The notes under the pieces are model-generated. The model was not told the origin of the DNA, searched no databases, and saw nothing but the letters and a program-made list of their open reading frames with translations. From positions 434,001 through 498,000 of the forward strand of contig CAWCSF010000010.1 in NCBI GenBank assembly GCA_963798195.1: a stretch of 64,000 nucleotides of DNA, in the 5' to 3' direction. This document shows, piece after piece, positions 18,056 through 27,340 of the stretch; the stretch's first letter is position 1; the number at the start of each line of letters is the position of its first letter. The translations under genes were made by a program, and so were the position numbers. The stretch comes from CAVSRC01 sp963798195 (GTDB taxonomy: Bacteria; Pseudomonadota; Alphaproteobacteria; Rhizobiales; Kaistiaceae).

Positions 18056-19597
18056 CTACCTCCGGACGAGAAACGAGAAGCAGAGGACATAGATGGTAAA
18101 CAACTCGAGCCGGCCAAGCAGCATACCAGTCACCAGGAGCCATTTGGCGGGAATGGCGATCGAGGCGAAGTTGTTTGCCGGACCAACGACAGGCCCCAGG
18201 CCGGGTCCGCTGTTCGACATGGCCTGCGCAACAGCGCTCGTGCTCGACAGGAAGTCCAGGCCGGTCGCCATGACGCCCAGCGAAAGGGCCAGGAACGTCA
18301 ATATATAGAGAAAGAAAAAGTTGCGCACCGACTCGATCGTGGCTGGATCGACGGCGCGCTTGCCGTAGCGCATCGGGATAACCCGGTGAGGAGACAGCGT
18401 CAGCCGGAACTGGCGCGCGACGCCGGCCAGCAAGATCTGCCACCGGAATATCTTGATGGCGCCGGCCGTCGAGCCGGCGCAGCCGCCGATCAGCATCAAC
18501 GCGAAGAACAGGCCAACGGCAAAGCTGCCCCATGCCGAATAGTCGGTCGAGGCAAAGCCCGTGTTGGTCAGGATCGAGGCGACGTTGAAAGCCGACTGGC
18601 GAAGCGCCGTCCACGGCGCCATCCCGTTTGCACCGACGTTCCATGCGGTCGCCAGGACGACCGCCACCGCGAAGACGAGCAGAAAGGCCGGGACTTGCCG
18701 CTCCTGATCCATGGCCCGGCTTCGCCGCATGGCAAGTTGCGCGAACCAGACCATCGGCAAGGCGCCCGCGATCATGAACACGATGCCGACAATTTCGATG
18801 CTGACCGAATTGTAGAAGCCTATCGAAGCGTCCCTGGTCGAATAGCCGCCGGTCGACAGCGTGGTCATCGCGTGATTGACCGCATCGAACGGGCTCATGC
18901 CGGCGACGCCGTAGGCGACCGAGCAGAGGACCGTGAGGCTGACATAGACGGTCAGCGTCAGCCGGGCCAAATGCTTCTGGCGCGCGGCGAAATTCTCCGA
19001 GATGTCGGAAGACTCGGTGTGGAAGAGCTGCATACCGCCCGTGCCAAGCGCCGGGAGCAGCAATATGGCGGTGACCACGATGCCGGCGCCGCCGATCCAT
19101 TGAAGCAGTGACCGCCATAGCAGGAGGCCGCGAGGGGCCGTGTCCAGGCCGACGATGACTGTCGAACCGGTCGTGGTCAGACCTGACATGGTCTCGAAGA
19201 ACGCGTCGGTGATTCCGAGATGAAGGTTGGAAAAGCATAGCGGTAGCGCCCCGAAGGTGCAGATGCTCAGCCAGGCCGACGTGGTCAGCAGGTAGCCGGT
19301 TCGCCGGTCGATCGCGCCGCCGTGTCCGTGATTGGCCAGCACCAGCGCACCACCCGCGTACGCGGTAATGGACGCGGAGATCGCGAACGCACTCCAGTCG
19401 GAGTTACCGGTCGCGAGGTCGACCAGCAGCGGGACAACCATGACTCCCGAAAAGATCCACAGGAGGAGGCCGTTGACGAACAGGACGAGTTGAATCGTCG
19501 CGCGTTGAGGCGACCGCGGCACGGTAGCCAGCGTTTCGACAAGCGAACCACGCGATGGGCGCAAGCAGGAACCCGGGGCTGTGAAGGCTGCTGCCAA
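18056..19597 (-). CDS. trkH: TrkH family potassium uptake protein
   Basis: An integral membrane K+ transporter of up to 513 residues. The four selectivity-filter loops are readable: GLTTTGSTV, TLSTGGYST, LTNTGFAST and SNSGPGLGPVVGP. About ten hydrophobic segments are present. The frame opens with TTG at 19597; a GTG at 19522 is a plausible alternative because the family-like sequence begins near ATIQLVLFVNG. Its stop is 14 bp from the kinase start. No trkA is seen nearby, so the regulatory subunit must be elsewhere. With kdpE and the short kinase it makes a compact K+ module. Confidence 0.93.
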   Translation of the reverse strand: MAAAFTAPGSCLRPSRGSLVETLATVPRSPQRATIQLVLFVNGLLLWIFSGVMVVPLLVDLATGNSDWSAFAISASITAYAGGALVLANHGHGGAIDRRTGYLLTTSAWLSICTFGALPLCFSNLHLGITDAFFETMSGLTTTGSTVIVGLDTAPRGLLLWRSLLQWIGGAGIVVTAILLLPALGTGGMQLFHTESSDISENFAARQKHLARLTLTVYVSLTVLCSVAYGVAGMSPFDAVNHAMTTLSTGGYSTRDASIGFYNSVSIEIVGIVFMIAGALPMVWFAQLAMRRSRAMDQERQVPAFLLVFAVAVVLATAWNVGANGMAPWTALRQSAFNVASILTNTGFASTDYSAWGSFAVGLFFALMLIGGCAGSTAGAIKIFRWQILLAGVARQFRLTLSPHRVIPMRYGKRAVDPATIESVRNFFFLYILTFLALSLGVMATGLDFLSSTSAVAQAMSNSGPGLGPVVGPANNFASIAIPAKWLLVTGMLLGRLELFTIYVLCFSFLVRR

Positions 19598-19702
19598 ATG
19601 CCGTGCCGGGGCGTAAGGCGGCTATTCGGAATTCCGCGCCGCGCCGTAAGGAAATCGCAAAGACGGGGTAGGGGCCGGCGCTTTTTCTGCCTTTCGGAAA
19701 GG

Positions 19703-22700
19703 CTACTTCAGGTCGTGCCAATCGACCGCCACCGGTGCGTTGTCACCGCAGATCGGGTGAATCTCGCCGAGACCGTAGTAGGTGCGGGCGGCCGTCATGT
19801 CGGTGTTGCCGCCGAGACGAGCGCAGGCAACGGCGAAGCCATCGCCGGATTCCAGCCCGGAGATGTCCCACAGGGCGACGCCGCCATCGCCATCGCCGAT
19901 GGCAATCTGCGTGCCGTCTGACGAGAAGGCGGCCGAATACGCGTAGGTGAGGCGGCCCATCATCACTGCAAGCGGTGCACCGGTCGCGCTGTCCCAGATC
20001 GTTGTCGCGTAGTCGTCCGCCGTGGTCACGATACGATTGCCGTCGGCGGAGAAATTCGCCGAGGAGATCGGCTGCGCGTCGCTGTGCAACTCAAGAAGCT
20101 GCTGCCCCGAACCCGCGTCCCAAAGCCGCGCCGTGCCATCGCTCGACGCAGTGAGGATGCGAGTGCCGTCCGGTGAAAAGCTGGCCATCGCGACCGGCGC
20201 GAAATGACCCTTGAGTACGACGAGGCTTTGACCGGTGACGGCATCCCAGACGATGGCCGTCTTGTCCGCCGAGGCCGTAACGACGCGGCTGCCGTCCGGC
20301 GAGAAGGCCGCTGTCTTCACGGCACGCAGGTGGCCCGCGAGCGACAGAAGCTGCTTGCCGGTGACAGAGTCCCAGATGCCGGCAGTCAGGTCGTCCGATG
20401 CGGTGACGACCCGGCTGCCGTCGGGCGAGAAGGCAATCGCGTTGACACTGTCGGTGTGACCACTGAAGGCGACCAGCCCCGTTCCGGTTTCGATGTCCCA
20501 GATTCTGGCGACATGGCCGTATTGGGCCGTCGCCATATGACGTCCATCGGGTGAGAACGACGCGGCGGCGGAATAGCCGTTGTGGCCATCCAGCGACTGC
20601 ACCTCGGCGCCGGTCTGCGCGTTGAGGATGCGAACCGACCCGTCGCGCCTCACGGCCGCCAAAAGCTTGCCGTCGGGAGAGAAGCCGATCGATTCCACGA
20701 GGTACCCGACCCTGGCGATCGTTTTGAAATCGCGCCCAGTCCCGGGGAACTCCACACTCGAGACAGACCGCCGGTCGACGTGGTCGCAATACGGTCGCCG
20801 CCAGGCTCGGTCGCGACCGAGCCAAACGAACTCGTGGGGCTCGCCGATCGTGCCGATCTCCTCTCCGGTTCGTGCATCCCACATCCGGGCGACTCCCCGG
20901 CTGCTGACGGTAACGACGCGCTTGCCGTCGGCGGTGAAAGCGGCCGAGTTGATGCTGACCGCGCGCGCCTCCAGAGAAAAGAGCCGATTGCCCGTCGCAA
21001 CGTCCCAGATCGCCGCGCTGCCATCGTCGGCGCCGCTGACGAGGCGGGTGCCGTCGGGCGAGAAACGCGCGGAGTTCACCCAACTCGTGTGACCCTCGAA
21101 CTCTCTGACTGCCGCTCCGGTATGCGCATCCCACAAACGGATCGTGCCTTCCTGAGACGCCGTGACGATGGTCCTGTCGTCCGGCGAGAACTCTGCCGTA
21201 GTGGTGCCTTGCTTCGGAACCTGAATGGTGAGGAGGAGGGTGCCAAGCCCGGCATCCCAGACGCTGACATTGCCGTCCTCCGCGGCCGTCACCACGCGGG
21301 TGCCGTCATGGGAGAACGCTGCGTAGCTGGCCGAACTGGTGAGTTTCAGCGGCGGGAGGACTTCATTGCCGGATTCCGAATCCCAGATCCGCACGGTGTC
21401 GTCGAGCGAACCGGAAACGACCCGTTTGCCGGATGGGTCGAAGTTCACGGACACCACGTAGCTCGTGTGGCCCTCGAATATCGCAAGCTGTTCCCCGGTG
21501 GCGGCATCCCAGACGCGCGCCGTCTCGTCGCCGGAGGCCGTCGCCACGCGCCTTCCTTCCGGCGAGAACGCGATGAAATAGATGGTGTGGAAATGGCCGG
21601 AGAGGGTCGGTTCATGGTAGCTGGCAAGCGCCAGGCTGAGGCTCTCGGTTGCCCGCCGGAGCTTTGGGCGATCCATGTTGCCGGTTCGCGGCCAGGCGGC
21701 GACTGCCAACTGAAGCGCATCCCTCGGGCGGACCTGGGTCACGGCAACCGTCGACAGACCGGCCAGTCCGACCGTTTCGTTGCTGACGGCCTCGGCGGTC
21801 TTGGCTTCCGCGATGCGGGTTTGCTCGGTGGCCTCCTGTGCCTTCTGGAAGCCGAACACAGCCGCCCCGATGGCGACGACTGCGAGGATCGAAGCCGCGA
21901 TCAGGCCGAGCCGCGTGCGCCGGGCAACCTGGCGCTGCTCCGCCGCGACCCTGCTCTGCGCTTCGGCGAGCTTCCGCGCTTCCTCAAGCTCGCGGTTGCG
22001 GCGGGCGGTATCGGCGGCGCGGGCCTCGGCGAGGTAGGCGAGGTCGGTCGCGTCGAGGAAGTGGGCGAGGTCGTCGCGCTGCTTGAGCGCTTCGGCATCA
22101 TCGAGGCGGCCGGCGGTATGCCCGAGCCACCCCGCATCCCTGTCGTTGGCGGCCCAGTCGCGGGAAGCCCGCTTGACGCCTTCCAGCGTCGAGAGCGTCG
22201 CGAAGTCTTCCTCCAGCCAGCCTTGCAGCAGGCCCCATTGCCGGAGCAGCGCCTCGTGCGCCGGCTCGATGGTGCGCTCGCCGGTGTCGGGCGACACGTC
22301 GGTCGCAAGCAGGCGCGCAGCGATCAGATGCTCGACCAGCGGCCGCGCCTCCGCGGGGATTTCCGACAGACGGGCGACGCGGCGGCGCGGTGCGCCGGTT
22401 TCCGTGTCGATGCCGGCGAGCCAGGGAATGAGGGCGCGGCGGAGCAGGGCGAGCCGCGCGGTGCGATCCCGCGGGACCGCCGGATCGGCGTCGGCGGCGC
22501 GAAGCGCGTCCTCGACGGCGGCCTCGATCGAGCCGCGGATGCCGCCGAGCGTGCGGTACTGCTCGTGGGTCAGCCGGCCGCCGCCACCATATTCGAGGTA
22601 GAGCCGCTCGAGCGTGAAGGCGAGGAGGGGAAGGGCGTCCTTGCCGCCGCCGGCCTCGACGTCGGCAAGGAGAGCTTCGGTCAGCGCCGGTTCGATGGCC

Positions 22701-23932
22701 AGCGCGCGGTCGCTGTCGGCGAGTCGCCGGACCGGGCCCTCGATGACGGTCTGGTACGCCCCGCGCGGCATCGGCGGCAGGCTCAGCGTCTGCAGCGTGA
22801 CGCCTTCCAGCGCGGACGCGGTTTGCAGGCGCTCGAACGCGTCCGAGCGGATCGTGAAAACGACGATGACATTTCCATTCGGCCGCGCCGCGATGGCGCT
22901 GACGATGTCGAGAAACGCCGAGGCCTCGCCGGCGCCTTCGCCGAGGAACAGCTCCTCGCCCTGGTCGATGGCCAGGACCACGCATGGCGGACGGGGTTCG
23001 CTGTCGTCGACGACCACCGGCACCGAGCCGGCAAGCGCCGCGAGAAGCGGCTCGATCGCCCCGGCGCCGCTCTGTACCGCCGCGGCCACCGCCGCGCGCG
23101 ACTGCCGCAGGCCGTGGGCGCGCGAGGCTTCCTCGATGCTGCGGACGAGACCGGATTCGCCCGTGAGCGCGGCGCGTTCCGGCCGCACGATCGGCAGGAC
23201 CAGGAAATTGCGATCGTCGCGCGCCAGGCGTGGGATCAGACCGGCCCGCAGGAACGACGACTTGCCGGCGCCGGAGGCGCCGAGGATCGCCAGGACGCGC
23301 GGCGGCGCCGCCTCGCTCAGCCCGCGCAACCGGTCGAGCGCCTCGATGGTCGGCGCCTCCCGCCCGAAGAAGATGCCGGCGTCTTCCGCCTCGAGCGGTT
23401 TCAGGCCGCGATAGGGCGGCCGGTCCGGTTCGCCTTCCGGCGGCCATGCGAAGAAGCGCGCATCGAGGCCGGCGCGCGTGAGGCCGACCTTGAGGCGCGC
23501 CAGCCCGCCTTGCGAAAACGTGACATGGGCCTCGCCGCCATCGGGCAGCGTGGTGCGGATCATCACATGGTCGCTGCCGCCGGCGAGGTTGACGAGCTGC
23601 CACGTGGAGGTGAGGTCGCCCGGCAAGTCGGGAACGGGAATGTTCTCGATCAGGATGCCGAAGGTGCGCTTGTTGAGCTTCTGGGCAAGGTTCAGTTCGC
23701 GCAGGCACCAGGACGAGGCAAGCCACGCCTTGCTGATCAGGAAGAGCACCGCCTCGCAGCGGCTTGCCGCGGCGTAGAGGCTGCGTTCCCAGCGCTCGCC
23801 GGCGGCGATCCCGCGGGTCGTATCGAGGTCGAGAAAGAGGTCGTCCCAGCCTTCCGACGTCAGCCAGTCGCCGAGAGCGGCCGCCTCGGCGTTGTTCTGG
23901 CTGGAATGGCTGACGAAGATGCGTGCCACCAC
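19703..23932 (-). CDS. TIR-nSTAND NTPase-WD40 repeat protein (candidate defence/signalling receptor)
   Basis: A 1409-residue single-gene receptor. Residues 1-~140 are a TIR domain: RIFVSHSSQNN start, and SSWCLREL with Glu79 in the position of the NADase catalytic residue. Residues ~175-600 are an nSTAND1-type NTPase, with Walker A GASGAGKSS (about 218-226) and a Walker B-like VVLAIDQGEEL (about 318-329). Next is a charged helix, then one membrane segment (about 674-694, LGLIAASILAVVAIGAAVFG). The C-terminal ~640 residues hold 13 clear WD40 blades and one degenerate blade, enough for two seven-bladed propellers. STAND proteins oligomerise when the repeats bind a trigger. A TIR-NADase abortive response to phage or stress is an inference. 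Confidence 0.9.
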   Translation of the reverse strand: MVARIFVSHSSQNNAEAAALGDWLTSEGWDDLFLDLDTTRGIAAGERWERSLYAAASRCEAVLFLISKAWLASSWCLRELNLAQKLNKRTFGILIENIPVPDLPGDLTSTWQLVNLAGGSDHVMIRTTLPDGGEAHVTFSQGGLARLKVGLTRAGLDARFFAWPPEGEPDRPPYRGLKPLEAEDAGIFFGREAPTIEALDRLRGLSEAAPPRVLAILGASGAGKSSFLRAGLIPRLARDDRNFLVLPIVRPERAALTGESGLVRSIEEASRAHGLRQSRAAVAAAVQSGAGAIEPLLAALAGSVPVVVDDSEPRPPCVVLAIDQGEELFLGEGAGEASAFLDIVSAIAARPNGNVIVVFTIRSDAFERLQTASALEGVTLQTLSLPPMPRGAYQTVIEGPVRRLADSDRALAIEPALTEALLADVEAGGGKDALPLLAFTLERLYLEYGGGGRLTHEQYRTLGGIRGSIEAAVEDALRAADADPAVPRDRTARLALLRRALIPWLAGIDTETGAPRRRVARLSEIPAEARPLVEHLIAARLLATDVSPDTGERTIEPAHEALLRQWGLLQGWLEEDFATLSTLEGVKRASRDWAANDRDAGWLGHTAGRLDDAEALKQRDDLAHFLDATDLAYLAEARAADTARRNRELEEARKLAEAQSRVAAEQRQVARRTRLGLIAASILAVVAIGAAVFGFQKAQEATEQTRIAEAKTAEAVSNETVGLAGLSTVAVTQVRPRDALQLAVAAWPRTGNMDRPKLRRATESLSLALASYHEPTLSGHFHTIYFIAFSPEGRRVATASGDETARVWDAATGEQLAIFEGHTSYVVSVNFDPSGKRVVSGSLDDTVRIWDSESGNEVLPPLKLTSSASYAAFSHDGTRVVTAAEDGNVSVWDAGLGTLLLTIQVPKQGTTTAEFSPDDRTIVTASQEGTIRLWDAHTGAAVREFEGHTSWVNSARFSPDGTRLVSGADDGSAAIWDVATGNRLFSLEARAVSINSAAFTADGKRVVTVSSRGVARMWDARTGEEIGTIGEPHEFVWLGRDRAWRRPYCDHVDRRSVSSVEFPGTGRDFKTIARVGYLVESIGFSPDGKLLAAVRRDGSVRILNAQTGAEVQSLDGHNGYSAAASFSPDGRHMATAQYGHVARIWDIETGTGLVAFSGHTDSVNAIAFSPDGSRVVTASDDLTAGIWDSVTGKQLLSLAGHLRAVKTAAFSPDGSRVVTASADKTAIVWDAVTGQSLVVLKGHFAPVAMASFSPDGTRILTASSDGTARLWDAGSGQQLLELHSDAQPISSANFSADGNRIVTTADDYATTIWDSATGAPLAVMMGRLTYAYSAAFSSDGTQIAIGDGDGGVALWDISGLESGDGFAVACARLGGNTDMTAARTYYGLGEIHPICGDNAPVAVDWHDLK

Positions 23933-24054
23933 GCCCCCGCGGCCGAATAATACCGGTACCGTGCCCCGCCAAAGACTATAAGCGGGACAACTCGGGCGGC
24001 AAACGGTGAAAACACGCGGAGAATGGCGCGCGCGTGCGCCGGACGGTGTGCGGT

Positions 24055-24186
24055 CTAGCGGTGGCGGCGCGAGAACAGCGCGCGCACTTCATCGGCGATC
24101 ACGCCGGCAAACTCGCCGCGAAACGCCACGCGGTCGATGACCCAGCCCGCGATCAGCGCGGTGGCGAGGGTGATGAGAACGTCCAT
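24055..24186 (-). CDS. possible 43-aa small protein
   Basis: From the ATG at 24186 the minus strand reads MDVLITLATALIAGWVIDRV, then a short charged tail ending FSRRHR, and stops at 24055. The N-terminal half is hydrophobic (a likely membrane helix) and the tail is basic, as in many small membrane proteins. No strong ribosome site is visible, and the frame is short, so this could be chance. It lies upstream of and on the same strand as the TIR-STAND gene. No family is recognised. Confidence 0.35.
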   Translation of the reverse strand: MDVLITLATALIAGWVIDRVAFRGEFAGVIADEVRALFSRRHR

Positions 24187-24408
24187 TTTTGTAGATGGCC
24201 TCGAATTTCTTCTGTCCTCTAAGATAGGCCTTGAACGGTGGCGCGCCCGGTCAAGATGAATTCAGAGTTAATGGCGCCAGGGAATCCCGCATGAGCGCGG
24301 CTTTGCCTCGAGGATGAACAACAGGACGCACTAGCCGCAGCAGCAATCGTCAGGCAGGCTGGGAGCAGGACGAACCCGGTACGGGCCGGGGAAGGGGCAT
24401 AGGGCAGC

Positions 24409-24900
24409 ATGGCGACGATACTGGAGCACTGCGCGGCGGCCGGCGCGCCCGAAATCAGCGTCGAGGCGGACACGATCCTTCTGGTCGAGGGCGAGTTCTC
24501 CGGACTGCTCTACGTGCTGAAGGAAGGCGCGGTCGAGGTGGCGCGGGGCGACACGGTGATCGCGGTCACCAGCACGCCCGGCGCGGTCTTCGGCGAGATG
24601 TCGGGCCTGCTCGGCAAGCCGCACTCGGCGACCGTGCGGACGACATCGCCGGCGGTTGTCTATCGATTCGACCAGTCGGGGGACTATCTGGTGTCCCATC
24701 CTGAGATTTCGTACTGCGTCGCGCGGCTGCTCGCCCAGCGCCTCAATGCGGCGACCACTTACCTCGTCGACCTCAAGCACCAGTTCGCGGAGCATGCCAA
24801 CCACTTCGGCATGGTGGACGAGGTGCTGCAAAGTCTGATGCATCATCAGGACGAAATGACCGCCGGGGGCTCCGACCGGGAGCCCGACCCGCCACGCTGA
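24409..24900 (+). CDS. stand-alone cyclic nucleotide-binding domain protein
   Basis: A 163-residue protein consisting of a Crp-type cNMP-binding beta barrel (about residues 15-115) and a helical C-terminus. The phosphate-binding cassette region is GAVFGEMSGLLGKPHSATVR. There is no helix-turn-helix after the barrel, so it is unlikely to be a DNA-binding Crp/Fnr regulator. The last ~30 residues are helical then Gly/Pro-rich. The stop at 24900 abuts the stop of the convergent metallophosphoesterase gene (24901). Whether the barrel binds cAMP, cGMP or nothing cannot be read from the sequence. Confidence 0.85.
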   Translation: MATILEHCAAAGAPEISVEADTILLVEGEFSGLLYVLKEGAVEVARGDTVIAVTSTPGAVFGEMSGLLGKPHSATVRTTSPAVVYRFDQSGDYLVSHPEISYCVARLLAQRLNAATTYLVDLKHQFAEHANHFGMVDEVLQSLMHHQDEMTAGGSDREPDPPR

Positions 24901-25674
24901 TCAGACCAGCCAGTCGGGCAGTTCGGTGAGCTTGGTGATCGGCCGCTGGAGCGGCTGGTCGAGGTGGACGATCTGGTTGCCGGCGGCGGAGAACCACAGA
25001 GCCAGGTGCTGCTCGGTATCGACGACGATGTAGGTCGGCGGCGCACCGTATTGCCGCCCGGCGTTGAACACCCACGCGCTGCCGACACGATCGATCCACG
25101 ACCCGTCGTGTGCGAAGGGCGCCTGATGGACGTGACCGGAGAAGACGAAATCCGGCTTGTGCTCGGCGATCCACTGCTCCAGCTCGATGTCGCCGTAGTA
25201 GCGGTTGCCGTCCCAACTGATCGGCGTGGTCCTGGGCGGCGCATGGTGGACCCAAATCCAGCGCTCCGGCCGCACCTCTGCGTCGGCCGCCAATTGCCGG
25301 CCGATTGCGGCGCGCACGATCGGCCCGTCCCACCACGGGCAGATGGTGAAGAGCGTGTTGCCGACGGTCACCGAGTCGCCGTCCGAGCCGACGCCCTGCT
25401 TGCGCGGGTTAAGGATCCAGCGGGTGATCTTCTCGCCGGCCTCGTTCTTCGAATCGAGATCGTGGTTCCCGGAGCAGATGAGCAGCCGCGCTTTCTCACG
25501 CAGGCGACCGATGTATTTCTGGACGACGATGCTCTGTGCGCCGAGATCGACAAGGGAGTTGGTGTCGAGATGGTCGCCGGCGAGGATGACCATATCGAAG
25601 CGGTCGGCGACTTCCATGACCCAGTCGTACTGGGGCAGCGCGTAGTGGATGTCGGCAAGGACGAGCATGCGCAT
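24901..25674 (-). CDS. calcineurin-like metallophosphoesterase
   Basis: A 257-residue cytoplasmic hydrolase. The metal-ligand motifs of the family are present in order: LADIH near the N-terminus, ILAGDHLDT (GD), CSGNHDLDS (GNH), VHHAPP and FSGHVHQAPF (GHxH). The order and spacing indicate an active two-metal site. Substrate is unknown; families of this size include cyclic-nucleotide and other phosphodiesterases. It is convergent with the cNMP-binding gene. The start MRMLVLADIH at 25674 is supported by the immediate motif. Confidence 0.9.
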   Translation of the reverse strand: MRMLVLADIHYALPQYDWVMEVADRFDMVILAGDHLDTNSLVDLGAQSIVVQKYIGRLREKARLLICSGNHDLDSKNEAGEKITRWILNPRKQGVGSDGDSVTVGNTLFTICPWWDGPIVRAAIGRQLAADAEVRPERWIWVHHAPPRTTPISWDGNRYYGDIELEQWIAEHKPDFVFSGHVHQAPFAHDGSWIDRVGSAWVFNAGRQYGAPPTYIVVDTEQHLALWFSAAGNQIVHLDQPLQRPITKLTELPDWLV

Positions 25675-25861
25675 GGCGTCAGGCCCCCCTCGACGCGCTT
25701 CGGGAGGCGCACCCTAGCGGAGCCGGGTTGGAGTGGCTATCGGATGTGTTCAATGAGGCGCTGGCTGCGATTTCGATAGCTTTTTAGCGACCGGCCATCC
25801 GGCAGCGGGCGGCGGTTGCACTCGGCCTTTGCAGATCGGGATGCCTCTGTAGAATGTCGCC

Positions 25862-27175
25862 ATGACCGACGGCGGCGGCGGCGAGAAGTGGAATTTCAGG
25901 GTCCTTCTGGGCCAGGGGATCTTCGACAATCTCGGCTATGAACTGACCAGCGAGAAGCTGGTGCTGCCGTTCATCTATACCGCGCTCGGCGGGCCGTTCC
26001 TGATCGGCGGCCTGATCGTGCCGATCGTCGGGGTGACGAAGCTGGTCTCGCAGATCGTCGCCGCGCCCGTCATCCATGCGGCGCGGCGCAACAAATGGTT
26101 CAGCGCCTGCGGTTTGGTCGCGACCGCGCTGGCGCTGGCGATCGTCTGCCTGACCATCCGCGACGTGCCGCTCCTGTGGGTGGCGGTCATCTTTGTCGCC
26201 GTGACGATCGTCCTGGGCGCCAGCGCAGGCCTCAACGGGCTGGCGTTCACCGACATGCTCGGGCGCGTCCTGCCCGAGCATCGGCGCAGCGCGCTGCTTT
26301 TCACGCAGTCCGGCGTCGCCGGACTGGTGGCGGTGCTGGTGGCCCTGTGGTCACAGAACTTCATCGACCAGAAGACGCCGCTCGATGCCCATCTCGAACT
26401 GATGTGGATCGGCATTATCATGACGCTGCTCGCCGCCGCCGTGATCGTGGTCGTGCGCGAGCCGCCGAAATGGGAGGAGCCGCCCGCCGCGGCGCAGGCG
26501 AAAGGCAATATCGCCAGCCTGAAGGAGAGCTTCGCGATTGCTTTTGCGCTGCCGTGGTTCCGCCGGTTCATCGTTGCGCGCACGCTTTTCCTCTCGATCG
26601 AACTGGCGATGCCGTTCTACGCCATCCACGCGGCGACGCTGCACAAGGATACGTTCAACGGACTGAGCACGTTCGTCATCGCGAGCTGCATCGGCCTGGT
26701 CGTCGGCGGGCTGGTGTGGCCGCGCGTCGCCAAGAAGTCGATACGGCTGGTGCTGACGTCGTCGGCCGTCTTCGCTTGCCTGGCCGGACTCCTCGGGCTG
26801 GCGCTGGCGCGCTGGCCGCAACTGCAGTCGCCGCATCCCTACTCGGTCGTGATTGCGATGGTCGCGTTCAGCGCCCAGGGCATCTCGAGCGGGCGCACGG
26901 TGTACCTGATCGGCGCCACCGACGACTCGAACCGCTCCTACTGCATCGCCGTGGGCAACGTGTTGACGGGCGTGCTGGCCATCGGCATGGCGGCGGCCCT
27001 CGGCACGGCGGCGCACATCCATGACATCCGCTGGGCGATCTGGATCGTGGTCGCGCTGAACGTCGCCGCCGCGCTCTACGCCAGCGGGCTGGGCGAAGCG
27101 AAACAGCCAGAGCCGCACGAGGAGCACCGGGTCCGGCAGGCGGTATCCGCACCGCATCGCGGGCGGGGTTGGTGA
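25862..27175 (+). CDS. major facilitator superfamily transporter
   Basis: A 437-residue inner-membrane protein with about twelve hydrophobic helices in two halves, joined by a charged loop near residues 200-215 (EPPKWEEPPAAAQAK). It begins MTDGGGGEKWNFRVLLGQG. The second half opens with ALPWFRRFIVARTLFLSI. No substrate-defining motif is recognised. The last ~20 residues (EEHRVRQAVSAPHRGRGW) are a charged tail. It is monocistronic, and the intergenic region after it holds the promoter of the sRNA/GTA region. Confidence 0.85.
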   Translation: MTDGGGGEKWNFRVLLGQGIFDNLGYELTSEKLVLPFIYTALGGPFLIGGLIVPIVGVTKLVSQIVAAPVIHAARRNKWFSACGLVATALALAIVCLTIRDVPLLWVAVIFVAVTIVLGASAGLNGLAFTDMLGRVLPEHRRSALLFTQSGVAGLVAVLVALWSQNFIDQKTPLDAHLELMWIGIIMTLLAAAVIVVVREPPKWEEPPAAAQAKGNIASLKESFAIAFALPWFRRFIVARTLFLSIELAMPFYAIHAATLHKDTFNGLSTFVIASCIGLVVGGLVWPRVAKKSIRLVLTSSAVFACLAGLLGLALARWPQLQSPHPYSVVIAMVAFSAQGISSGRTVYLIGATDDSNRSYCIAVGNVLTGVLAIGMAAALGTAAHIHDIRWAIWIVVALNVAAALYASGLGEAKQPEPHEEHRVRQAVSAPHRGRGW

Positions 27176-27305
27176 GCGGACCAGTCGAGTGTCTGCCCGA
27201 GTGGAAAATCCGGGGAGTGAAATCCGGGGAGCGAACGGCGCGAGACGGCTCGCTACCCTTAAAAACCGCATCAAATCAAAGGTAAAAAATCCTAGGAATA
27301 TTTTC

Positions 27306-27334
27306 TTGACAGCGTGACGCTGGTTCGCTATCCT
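27306..27334 (+). promoter_or_regulatory. sigma-70 type promoter of predicted sRNA
   Basis: TTGACA at 27306-27311 and TATCCT at 27329-27334 are separated by exactly 17 bp, a near-ideal housekeeping promoter. An A/T-rich stretch (about 27268-27304) lies directly upstream like an UP element. The predicted transcription start is near 27341. The downstream RNA ends at a strong intrinsic terminator. Confidence 0.75.
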
Positions 27335-27340
27335 TCTGCT

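Noticed and set aside
20582..23950. 1122-aa plus-strand open frame
   Set aside because: It is the antisense shadow of the TIR-STAND-WD40 gene; its sequence is Arg/Gly/Ala/Asp-rich without domains, as expected for high-GC antisense.
24034..24222. 62-aa plus-strand frame
   Set aside because: It has no ribosome site or family resemblance; the minus-strand 43-aa frame in the same place looks more protein-like.
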